Assembly: GCF_020360975.1 (NCBI RefSeq)
Contig: NW_025408667.1
Span: 10,354,001-10,418,000, forward strand
Origin: Hirsutella rhossiliensis
Lineage: Eukaryota; Ascomycota; Sordariomycetes; Hypocreales; Ophiocordycipitaceae
Direction of reading: 5' to 3'
DNA length: 64,000 bases
Position 1 is the stretch's first letter; every line of letters begins with the position of its first letter. Of this stretch, positions 35,281 through 46,325 are shown one piece after another. The notes under the pieces were generated by a model. That model saw nothing but the letters and a program-made list of their open reading frames with translations, ran no database searches and was not told the DNA's origin. The translations under genes were made by a program, and so were the position numbers.

Positions 35281-35963
35281 TAGTATCTACTATTCTATAT
35301 ATTGCGATATACCTACTATACTAATTTATAATAGCTCCTCGATTTTAGAGTTTTAAGGATTAAGTAAGTAGTGCTCTTTATATCTCTATATCTATCCCTA
35401 GGTCGAGTATCTTAGCTATATAAGCTCTTAAGGCATATCCTTAGTAGCCTTATACTAGGGACTAGTCGTTAAGCCGTATAAAGATACGTAATAGTAAGAT
35501 AGGTAAAGCGATGCTCTAGAGGGTCTAGCGGTATTAGGGAGAATAGGAGGTAAGATTAGAGGATCGAAGGATACGATATATAAATAGAGCGATACTATCT
35601 ATACCTAGGAGAGCTAGATTCGAGAGCTCTAGCTTTAGATTAAGTAATCGCGCGAAGATTTAGTTATAAGAGTAAGGATTCGCGAGAATAGTTTTATAAT
35701 ATAAAGGGGCTTAGGTAGATTTAAGAGCAGCTTAAAGCGTTTAACGCCGTAATAGATTCGGGCAATAGCGGCCCTTAATATTTATATATAGGTATTACCC
35801 GAAGAGCGCCTTTATATATACCTACTATCGAATATATATAGCCTATTAACACGGATATTATAACCTTTATTTAGCGACACGCTCTACTATACTATTAGTA
35901 TATTGAAGACTAAAATAGAGGCGTCTACGATATATCGTTTTTAGCTAGCGACCTACCTAAGAG
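35281..35963. other. RIP-mutated spacer between FunK1 and NLR copy B
   Basis: No feature is recognised. It separates the end of the kinase frame from the start of the duplicated NLR upstream region. Confidence 0.45.
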
Positions 35964-36768
35964 GAAGCACGTAACTATTTAAGAACGGATCCGGTACTTT
36001 ATAGTACTTAGAAGGTATATAAGGATACGTATATAGGAGCGTCTATATAGGTAAAGTTTATTTAAGTACCTTAAAGTAGCGGGGACTTAGTATATTATAG
36101 GTTAAACGGGAGTATAAATCGCCCTAATATAACTTTAAGGCCGCGTCTAGCGCTAGTTACTATCTATCCCTATTATAGCCCTTAGTACGCTAAGCTCTAT
36201 CGTATATTATATTAAGCTATAACTTATACGTATATCTATATCGCCTATTATATTAGTAGTAATTTAAAGCCTACTATATAGCGGTTTCTTATAGAGTTTA
36301 ATAGGTAAATTACTATAAATATAAGAGAAATAAAGTAGCGGACACTCGTATAATATAAAGGATAAACTAGTAAAAAGCTAGAATTTTAATTACGTAGTAA
36401 AGAGTAATAAAATATTATAGAATTCTATCGATATTTAAGGAACCGAGCTATTTAACTTACTAGCGAGTTAGATAGTCGCCGCTATAGTAAGACCTCTAAT
36501 TAGAAGGATAATAAGTTATACTAGCTTAAATCGCCGCCTAGTAATTAGTTTATATAATCCCTAAGATATTAGTAGGAATTAAATACTAAAATGCGCTAGG
36601 AACGGTTTATAAACCCCTCCTTAGTTAATAACTTTATCTCTATAATTACGCGGCTCCGTCCCCGGTCTTAATACTCTAGCGGCCTTAGATCTCTCTATTT
36701 TAATAATAAGCGGCGCTTAAGGTAATTTAATACGTAACGATCGGAATAGTAAAAAATTATACTTTAGG
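35964..36768 (+). promoter_or_regulatory. Upstream region of NLR copy B
   Basis: It aligns with 1,251-2,030 of copy A from the shared aag-ca-gtaact block onward, but is RIP-mutated throughout: CA/TG retained in copy A (for instance in cagacggtacatgggg near 1,300) are TA here. It ends at the presumed start codon. Confidence 0.65.
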
Positions 36769-39700
36769 ATAACTACGTAGATAGTAAAGTCTTAACCGCC
36801 CCGCCTTACTACTCGCTATAGCTTTAAGATCGCTATTATTTACGCTCTTACCTTAGAGGTAGATACCGTTAACGCTCTTTTTAACCTCTATTAAGACGAT
36901 AATAGTCTATCTTTCGATAAAGCGCCGAGCGACCTAAACGCTTACTCTACTAGCGCTATCGGCCGCTATAACGTCGTCCTCGTATATATACTAGGTATAG
37001 GGAAAGCTAGCGCCGCGATAGTAGTAAATAACTACTAAATAAGCTTCCCGAATATAAAGCTCGCTCTAGTCGTAGGTGTCTATAGCGTTATTCCCTATAG
37101 CCCTACTAGTAAGGAGATTATACTTAGCGACGTCGTTATTAGCGATAGGGTTATTTAATATAACCTTAAACGGCGGCTACTAAGCTACTTTAAGCGTAAA
37201 GATACGCTATTAAACTCTTTAAGGCAGTTAAATATCGAAATATAAAGCTTACTAGTAAAGTTAAAGGGTCTTTAAGGTCGTAAGTAGCTTAGCGCTACTA
37301 TATCTACCTACCTCGGTATCCTTTAAAATAAGCCGCTCTTAGCCGCTAAGTACCTAAGCGTAGTATATAATAGGCTATTTAAGGCTATATATTACTACGT
37401 CGGCGACTAGGAGCCGTGCTAGTAGGTCGGTTATAATAGTAACTTAGTGCCGCGGCGGCGGCTCTACTACGATAAGGACGATCTATAACTAGCTATTTAT
37501 TTTAGTCTAATTACGTCCGGCGATTTAGTTATAAAGTCTAGGGAAGATCGTAACGCTATTATATTAAGGGAAGGCGCTATTATATTTAAGATAAAGGGTG
37601 CTAGTATCTAAGATACCTTCTTATATATTATAATAAAAAGCGTATATAACTCGTAGTTAGCTATAAGAGTAAGTTATAGTAGCGCTATACTACCGCTATT
37701 ATAGCTGCCTATATAAAGGCATTTTTAAGCTATTAAGTGCCTTCTATACTTATAGGTATATAATATTATACTACTTAGAATACCTACTAATCGTTTAGTA
37801 ATAGGGCCGACCTAAACGCTGCTTATTAGTCTTTATTATACGTAGCTTAATCTACTAAAACTATCCTAGGCTAACGCTATTTTATACTATTAATAGTTAT
37901 CGTTCTATATCCTAAGAATAAAATATTTATCGGCCGCGATACTATACTTAAGAAGCTTTAAGAAAGACTTTTAATATCCTCGTAGCTAAGGATCGCGCTC
38001 TTTAGTCTTAGTAGTATTAGGTTAGTTAGCGTAACTAAATAACGTCTCCTTACTAATATATATAGGAAAACCTAGATAGTTACTATATATATATATTAGC
38101 TCTACGAGACTTACCTTAAAATATCGGTCTTTTAGGTCTACGTAAGTAGTATAGAACGGTTCCGCTAAGTATACGTAACTATTACGCGAGAATACTATAT
38201 CCTTAGTTTAGATAACCTAAAGGTAGATATATTAGTATTAGTAAAAGCATAGCTAAAGAGAATATATTAAGGTCGTTAGCTAATAGTCGTCGATAATACC
38301 GACGATAAGTAGGTCTTTTATATATTACTAAAAGATAAGGGTAGCTCTTTACCTTCCTAAGATAGTAGTATTACGCGCTTCCTCCCTAAGAGCCCTTATA
38401 GATCTATCCTTATTATAACTTAGGATCGGTAGGTTAGCGTCTTACTTACGAAGGGTCGGACTTAGGCTATATAGGAAATCTATAAGATAGATAAGCGCGA
38501 ATCTAATTAGTTAGTTCGCGCTATACTTAATAGCCTTAAAGTAACGGTTAATAAAATCTCGCTTCTAACGTCTTAGCTAGAATATCTTCCTCTAGCACTT
38601 ATTTAGGCAGCTATATATATTTAAATAAATATTATAGCGGTAAGCTAGTATCTTTAGCTCTTAGATAAGAGCGACTACTATAGACTAGAACTACTTAGTA
38701 AGGAGTTTAATACTATTAAGAGAGACTTAGGGACTTTATAAGTAGTCGTAGCTATATAGATACTATCCTTTAAGTATATTAAAAAGTAAAGTAAATTAGC
38801 AGGCGAGTTTCTCTCGCTTATAAGTTTCTTTAACTAGTAAGCTATCCCTAAGGAGTTTATATCTTACTATTACTATCGATAGTAGGAGCTAATAAATAGA
38901 GATAGGGAGCTTAAGAGTTAGTAAAAAGATATCTAGCTTAAGGAAGCTCTAGGTCTTCTTAAGGCGTTTTTATTTATCTCGGAAAATAAGAATAGTAAAT
39001 TTACTATCTATTAGCTTATATAATTAGTTACCTAAAAGTAAATCGTTACTAATAGTACTATAGATTAATTCGCTAGGTAGGCACTTATAACGGTATTTAA
39101 TCTATACCCTTATAGCACGTTTAAGAACTATAATATATATAGCACTTACTATCTATATATCTTAGCTATTCTACGATTTAAAAGAATAGGGAAAAAGCTT
39201 TATAAGGTAAGGAAAGCGGAATTATTCGGTCGAGTAACGCTTCTCTATAATACTACGGGGCTACTTTAATATTAAGGGCGGTAAAAGGATATAGAAGATT
39301 TCTAACTATAAGTAGTAAAGATATAAAGGGAAGTAATTAAAGAGGAGTATCTATCTATACTTAGTAGTATAGCCGACTTAGCGGTAATATATTAGCTTTA
39401 AGGCCGGTAAAAGGAAGCTAAGCCGCTATAGGTATAAGTAATAGAGATAAGTAAGTAGGTACTTAAAGAGGAGCATCTAAATATACTTAGGAGTATAGCT
39501 AGCTTAGCGGCGATATATAGGGATTAAGGCCGGTAAAAGGAAGCCGAGCCGCTATAGGTATAAGTAATAGAGATAAGAAAGCGGGTGCTTAAAGAGGAGC
39601 ATCTAAACACGCTTAGTAGTATAGCTAACTTAGCGGCAATATATTAAGATTAAGGCTAATAAAAGGAAGCCGAGCCGCTATAGGTATAAGTAATAGAGAT

Positions 39701-40530
39701 AAGAAAGCGGGTGCTTAAAGAGGAGCATCTAAACACGCTTAGTAGTATAGCTAACTTAGCGGCAATATATTAAGATTAAGGCTAATAAAACGAAGCCGAG
39801 CCGCTATAGGTATAAGTAATAGAGATAAGTAAGCGGGTACTTAGAAAAGAGTATCTATCTATACTTAGTAGTATAGCTAACTTAGCGGCGACGTATAAGG
39901 ATTAAGGCTAGTAAAAGGAAGCCGAGCCGCTATAGGTATAGGTAATAAAGACGAGAAAGTAGGTACTTAGAGAGGAGCATCTAAACACGCTTAGTAGTAT
40001 AGCTAGCTTAGCGGCGACGTATAGGGATTAAGGCTAGTAGAAGGAAGCCGAGCCGTTAAAGGTATAGGTAATAAAGATAAGTAAGCGGATGCTTAGAAAG
40101 GAGTATCTAGATACGCTTAAGAGTATAGCTAGCTTAGCGGCGATATATAGGGACTAAGGCTAGTAGAAGGAAGCCGAGCCGCTAAAGGTATAAGTAATAG
40201 AGATAAGAAAGCGGGTGCTTAAAGAGGAGTATCTAAATACGCTTAGGAGCATAGCTAGCTTAGCGGCGATATATAGGCTTTAAGGCCGGTAGAAGGAATC
40301 TAAGCCGCTAAAGGTATAGGTAATAGAGACGAGAAAGTAGGTGCTTAAAGAGAAGCACCCGTCTACGCTTAGTAGTATAAATAATCTTATATTTACTTAG
40401 AATAAGTAAGGCTACTAAAGGAAGGCTATAGGTCTTATAGAGCGTTGATTTTAGTTATAGGAAAGGCTACTCGGCCTATCTTATTCTAATACGGTCTCCT
40501 CTCGTTCGGCCCTTAAAAGATAGAAAGTAA
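36769..40530 (+). pseudogene. RIP-killed NOD-like receptor, copy B (PNP - NB-ARC - nine TPRs)
   Basis: The most complete of the three NLR relics. The order matches copy A: PNP-like domain (about 36,810-37,730), nucleotide-binding region with degraded P-loop (about 38,000-38,060), a helical linker, and then an array of nine 126-bp TPR units (39,341-40,474). After the array a C-terminal tail continues to about 40,530 and keeps the TPR-end pattern seen in fungal NLRs. The presumed start codon is ATA at 36,769. Relative to copy A there is a one-base deletion near 37,650, in the block equivalent to A's 2,905-2,935, which shifts the frame; many RIP stops add to this. If intact, such a receptor would sense a ligand through its repeats and oligomerise via the NB-ARC module. 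Confidence 0.88.
39341..40474 (+). repeat. Nine-unit 126-bp TPR array of NLR copy B
   Basis: Units start at 39,341, 39,467, 39,593, 39,719, 39,845, 39,971, 40,097, 40,223 and 40,349, with exact 126-bp spacing. Neighbouring units are highly similar (two adjacent units near 39,593-39,844 are almost identical), indicating recent homogenisation or expansion before RIP. High internal identity of the repeats is typical of fungal NLRs and underlies rapid change of recognition specificity. Confidence 0.92.
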
Positions 40531-43500
40531 GAGGAAGGACCTAAATACTTATATCGATAAAAGGCACTGCTAACCTTACTAATATAAGTATAGGCCGAAG
40601 TATAAGGAGTCGGTAGAGAAAGTTAATTATAATAGTAGTAGATATAGGCTTTATATAAATTAGGGAGGGATTGCTTAATAGATAATAAAACTAACTAATA
40701 CGTTATATATATTATTACGTCGATATATTTACTTAGAGTAGAGGCGTATATAATACTTCGATCTCTTAACTTATATGGCCGAACGTCTAACGCGATATAC
40801 TTAGGGGTGTTTAACCGGGCTATAATTATAATATACCTCCTTATTAATATTATCGATAATTTCGATAAGGTTAGTCTCTTAGGAAAGCTATAGAAACCTA
40901 TAAAATCTTAATAAGCTCCGCGGTTAACTTTATTACGGCCCCTATAAACGAGATATAATAGATATAACGCGCCTCTATACTTACGATTAAATAAATAGAA
41001 GGACTATAATAAAATAATAGAAATATAGTCTCTAAACCTCTTTCTTAAGCGTTTTTGCTCGCACTCTAGTACCGCTATATTTAAACGACCTAGACTTTTA
41101 GTTAGTATTACTTAACCTATATACCTTAATTCTCTCTATTTACTTCTAGCTTATTAGTTTCTCGTTTACCTATAAGTCCTTATACAACGGACGACTATAC
41201 TAATATAAGAGATATTAATATTTACCGGCTTTAGTTCGCGAACCTAGAATATTAATCCCCCTATTAAAACCCTTATACCTTACCTTAAATTTATAAAGCA
41301 TCTACTTATCTAGAATACTCCTCCTTAGCTCCTACCCTATAGTACTATTAGACTATCTTAGGAGGAAGGCGTGCTTTCCCTACTAAGCTAGTAAGCATTC
41401 TACTTAGTAGACGTCGGTATTACTATCTTTACTATCTCGCTAGGTTAGCTCTTCTAAGTTACCTTTTACGGATACCTTAGTTCTCTCCCTTAAGATTGCG
41501 AGTCCGCGACCGTCGACTTTCGAGCTAGCATATACTATATACGAGGTAGCCTATATAAACTATAGCTAAAACGTTACCGTGCCGTTATCTCGGACGTACT
41601 TAAGTACTATATCGGAAAGGGGCTATTCCTCGTAGCTTACTAGGCTAGCTGCCTTACTATTTAAAGATAAAATAATATTGCTATTACTCTTTAGCCTCTA
41701 AGCATAGCGTAGTTAGGGTCTTAGGGGTTACTAAAGATCCTTAACTTAATCGCGCTACCTACGAGCCGGGGCTATAGTTTTATAATACTTATATACTAGC
41801 ACGCCCTTATTATTACTATAATCTATCTAGTCTTCTATATAATCTCTCTTTATTACGGTATAACGATAACTATGCCTACTACCGATAGTCTAGGATATCT
41901 ATAACCGCCTCCTCTTAGTCTCGTTAGTATTTTAAGAACGGGATACTATAGGATCTTTACTAACGTATTAAGACTCCTCGACGCGTGCTCGATTAGTTTA
42001 GGGTAAAGAGGAGGGAATAGAAGCACGCCTATAATTCTCTTTTAATAAGAGATACCGTTCGCTAGTATTACTTAAGCTTCTTTAACTAAGGCTAGAATTG
42101 CCGGGTTCTATTATAGTCCTTTAAGCTAGAGCTAATTTATCGGCCCCTCTATAGCCTAAACTATTATAATATAGGGCTATAGCGCTTAGTTAGCCCTCGA
42201 CGTTAGAACTATAAATAAGTCTATATTAATTTAGGTAAGTCGTGCCTAGGTTAACCCTTACCTTAGGAGAAATAGCATCGGCGGTAGATATAGGACGGTA
42301 TTAATATAAGGCATTCGTATCTTAACTATATAAATTATTATAATCTTCGGATATAGGTAGCTCTGTCTAGAGCGAGGCGGTCGCGACGGGCAAGGCATCG
42401 ATAAGGTTGCTAAAGGATAAACCTAGCGACGATGTCCTTATAATAGCTAGCCGTCCTACTTAACTAATAGTAGATGCACTATATAGGCGGGCGTTTCTAG
42501 TTATTTCGGCGGTCTTAGACTTTTAAGGATCGGTAGTTACTAAAGAAGGAACTATTAGCCTATCTACTTACTAGAACGCTGCTTTAGGATTACTAACCTC
42601 TAAGCTATTTACTAGTAATAGATATCGTAATAGTAGTAATTAACGGAAGCGAGTTATCTAGATATAACTTATCGGCATTAAAACTATATTTATCGTTATC
42701 GTCGTTATCGTTTATATTAGATTCTTTATTAAAAGAAATTAATATTATATTATTCGTAGTCTATAGCTAACTAGCTAATAGATATCTTTGCCCCTTATCC
42801 GCCCCTATAAAAGCGTAATATAAGAACGCTACTATTATAGCTAGAGGTAACTAATATCCTAGTAGGCGCGAGAACTTTATTATAGAAGGATCCGCTAAGT
42901 ACGCCCTTAAAGGAGTCTAGAAAATTAGGTTATCGAGAGTAATAAGAGTAGTTATAGTAGAGGGGGCACTACCGCGTGCTAAATACTATCTCGTAGGTAA
43001 TTTAAGAGCTTCGTTAATAAGCCTTCTCCGAATAGGCGCGGGGTATAAAGAGCCTTAAATGCTCGAGAAGACTACTTAGCCGGCTCTAGGTAGGTACCCT
43101 ATTCTTAATCCCTAACCGCTAAAAGATACGATTCTCGAGAGCTAAGTCTAGACTCCCCTTGAGTTAGCCTTTATCTTTATTCTTATCCGGCTTACCGCTA
43201 ATTACCCTAACGCCGAGCCGTATATAACGTAATATAATCCGGGCGTACTTCTCGGCTAAGTAATATAGGTATAGAACGAACTAATTAGCTCCTACGTCTT
43301 CTAAATCCGCCTAGCGCTCTATACGTTAGCTCTCTATACCGTATTATAGGACCTCGGTTTCCCTAATTACCTTCGTCTTACTTATTATCGCCTATTAGTT
43401 AAGGAGCCTAGAATCTACTTAAGCGCGTCGTCGGAGTCGATCTCTTAATATAAGTTTATCTTAGCTTCTAGGTCGAGACCGAGCTAAGCATTCGCTTAAT

Positions 43501-44367
43501 CGATACGAACCTCCGTAAAAGACCTATAGGGGTTAGTCGCGATTACGGTATTGCTAACGACGTAGCCCGTCGGAAAGCGCTAGGCCGAGGCAACGCCGAG
43601 CCGCGATCGTCGCATTAAAAGTTCCCGCCCCGTGCTACTAATAACGTATTACCTTAATGCGCCCGCTCGTAAGATTATATCGGCTCGTTAAGGCGTTAGC
43701 CGCTGCTATAGTTAGAGCGTTACGGAGGCCTCCTAGGTTAACCGTTAGAGAAGTCCGGCGGATATAGCATTTTTACTATCGGCTAATAAGCTATTATAAC
43801 TATTCTAAGCCTCTACGCCGAGGACGGTTGCGCTCGCTTAAACGAATAGGTAAGTAACGAGATCTAGATTAAATAGAGGGATTCGAGGGGAACGATAAAA
43901 GATCGATTTCGAGCTTACGAAATAGTCTAAACTAAACTAGTTAGTAGCTATTTAATACTATTCTTTTATAAGAGAGAGGGCTAGGATTTAACGTAAAATA
44001 AATATCTAAGCGAAGTAATAGATAAATACGTATAGAGATATATTAGAAGGAGTGCTCGCGGGAGGGACGCTATAGCGCGAGAAATAGGCCGTCTTAGAGC
44101 AAAATAATAAGGTCGTAAAGGTAGGATTAGCCGTAGGTAGAAATTTAAGAAGATAGGGTGCTTAGTAGGGGGATAGCGACTAATAGTAAGGGAGGCGACG
44201 GGAGAAAAAAGGGAGGAGAGAAGTCCTAAGTATAAGGCGACGGGGAGGATAGAGGTCGGGCTATTTATATAGGCGCTAGGCGGGGTAGGGCACGTAGGAG
44301 GGCGCCTTACCCGATCGGGATACTACTATACCCGGTAGGGATAATAGCGTGTTCTAGACTACTTAGG
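40531..44367. other. Unassigned RIP-mutated block between NLR copies B and C
   Basis: Plus-strand latent frames can be followed in places (about 41,060-42,000) but are not recognised. On the minus strand the stretch from about 43,900 to 43,050 is GC-richer, less mutated and open over long runs (see the separate entry). A minus-strand TATA-like tatataaatag lies at about 44,254-44,264 upstream of that frame, followed by a pyrimidine-rich tract. Confidence 0.4.
43050..43900 (-). pseudogene. Unrecognised basic coiled-coil ORF, minus strand
   Basis: Reading downward from about 43,900, the minus strand is open apart from RIP-type stops. It encodes an Ala/Thr-rich first part, then a charged Arg/Leu/Glu-rich coiled coil (about 43,440-43,330), then a Val/Leu/Tyr-rich segment near 43,290-43,220. 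No family is recognised. A TATA-like element and pyrimidine tract lie upstream at about 44,190-44,264, consistent with, but not proof of, a dead gene on this strand. Confidence 0.28.
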
Positions 44368-45002
44368 CTAGAGTATAGATCGCCCCGATATAACTTTAAG
44401 GCCGCGTTTAGCTATCTATCCCCTTAGTATACTAAGCTCTATTATATATTATATTAAGCTATATCTTATATATATATCTCTATCGCCCGTCGCGTTAGCA
44501 GTAATTTAAAGCTTACTATATAGCGGTTTCCTATAGAGTTTAGTAGGTATATTACTATAGGAGAATAAACTTATAAATATAGCGGATACTTAGATATAAA
44601 TAATAAACTAGTAAAAAGCTAGTATTTTAATTACGTAATAGAAGGCAATAAAGGTTATAGAATTCTATAGAAATCTAGGGAACCGAGCTATTTAATACTA
44701 AAGGGTTAGATAATCTCCGCTAATAGTAAGGTCTTAGATTAAAAGGATAATAAGTTATACTAGCTTAAATCGCCTAGTAATTAGTTTATATAACCCCTAA
44801 GGTATTTATAGGAACTAAATATATAAACGCGCTAGGAACGGTCTATAAACCCCTCCTTAGTTAACCTAACTTTATCTCTATAATTATATAGCTCCGTCCC
44901 TATCCTTAATACTCTAGTAGGCTCGGCTTTATTCCGATAATAAGCGGTACTTAAGGTAACCTAAATCGCGACGATTAAAATAGTAAGAAATTAAACTTTA
45001 AG
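44368..45002 (+). promoter_or_regulatory. Upstream region of NLR copy C (partial)
   Basis: Homology with copies A and B begins at ctagagtatagatcgcccc, about 135 bases further in than where A and B begin to align with each other. A short internal part present in A (around 1,425-1,440) is missing. It is RIP-mutated, unlike the corresponding start of copy A. Confidence 0.65.
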
Positions 45003-46325
45003 ATAACTATATAGACTATAGAGTCTCTACCGCCCCGCCCTACTACTTATTATAGCTTTAAGATCGCTATTATTTACGCTCTTACCCTAGAGGTAGATAC
45101 CGTTAACGCTCTTTTTAACCTCTATTAAGACGATAATAGTCTATCCTTTAATAAAGTACTAGGCGACCTAAACGCTTACTCTATTAGCGCTATCGGCCGC
45201 TATAACGCTATCCTTACGTATATACTAGGTATAAAGAAAGCTAGCGCCGCGATAGTAGCGAATAATTATTAAGTAAGCTTCTTAAATATAAAGCTTACTT
45301 TAGTTATAGGTATTTATAGCGTTATTCCCTATGCCCTTACTAGTAAGGAGATTATTCTTAGCGATATCGTTATTAGCGATAAGGTTATTTAATATAACCT
45401 TAAATAGCGGCTACTAAACCGCTTTAAGCGTAAAGATACGCTATTAGACTCTTTAAGGCGGCCGAATATCGAAATATAAGGTTTATAAGCGAAATTAAAG
45501 GGTCTTTAAGGTTATAAGTAGCTTAGCGCCGCTATATCTACCTACCTTAGTATCCTTTAGACCGAGCCGCTCCTAGCCGCTAAGTACCTAAGCGTAGTAT
45601 ATAATAGGCTATTTAAAGCTATATATCGCTACGTTAGCGACTAAGAGCTATACTAGTAGGTCGGTTATAATAGCAACCTAGTACCGCGGCGGCGGCTCTA
45701 CCTTAATAAGGACGATCTATAACTAGCTATTTATTTTAGTCTAATTACGTCCGGCGATTTAGTTATAAAGTCTAAGGAAGACCGCGATACTATTATAGTA
45801 AGGGAAGGCGCTATTATATTTAAGATAGAGGGTGCTATTATCTAAGATACCTTCCTATATATTATAATAAAAAGCGCGTATAACTACGCGGATAGCTATA
45901 AGAGTAAGTTATAGTAGCGCTATACTACCGCTATAGCGGCTGCCTATATAAAGGCATTTTTAAGCTACTAAGTGCCTTCTATACCTATAGGTATATAATA
46001 CTATACTATTTAAAATACCTATTAATCGTCTAGTAATAAGGCCGACCTAAACGCTGCTTACTAGTCCTTATTATATATAGTTTAATCTACTAAAACTATT
46101 CTAAGCTAACGTTTTCTTATACTACTAGTAGTCGTCGTTTTATATCCTAAGAATAAAATATTTATTAGCCGCGATACTATACTTAAGAGGCTTTAAGAAA
46201 GACTTTTAATATCTTTATAACTAAGGATCGCGCTCTTTAGTCTTAGCGGTATCGGGTTAGTTAGCGTAGCCGAATAACGTCTCCTTACTAATATATATAG
46301 GAAAACCTAAATAGCTACTATATAT
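45003..46325 (+). pseudogene. RIP-killed NOD-like receptor, copy C, 3'-truncated
   Basis: It contains the whole PNP-like domain (about 45,045-45,970) and the start of the nucleotide-binding region, including the degraded P-loop (about 46,235-46,280, where the first conserved Gly is kept in a GIG-like stretch). Homology with A and B ends in a TA-rich run at about 46,325, a few codons after the P-loop. No TPR units follow. The presumed start is ATA at 45,003, as in the other two copies. In several positions copy C shares mutations with A rather than B. Confidence 0.85.

Noticed and set aside
39341..40474. CRISPR-like or satellite array
   Set aside because: The 126-bp periodicity is three times 42 codons, lies in the NLR latent frame and encodes recognisable TPR units; there are no spacers.
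1251..46325. Interpreting the three NLR copies as a transposon family
   Set aside because: No terminal repeats, target duplications or transposase domains bound the units, and copy C starts and ends at different points from A and B; segmental duplication fits better.
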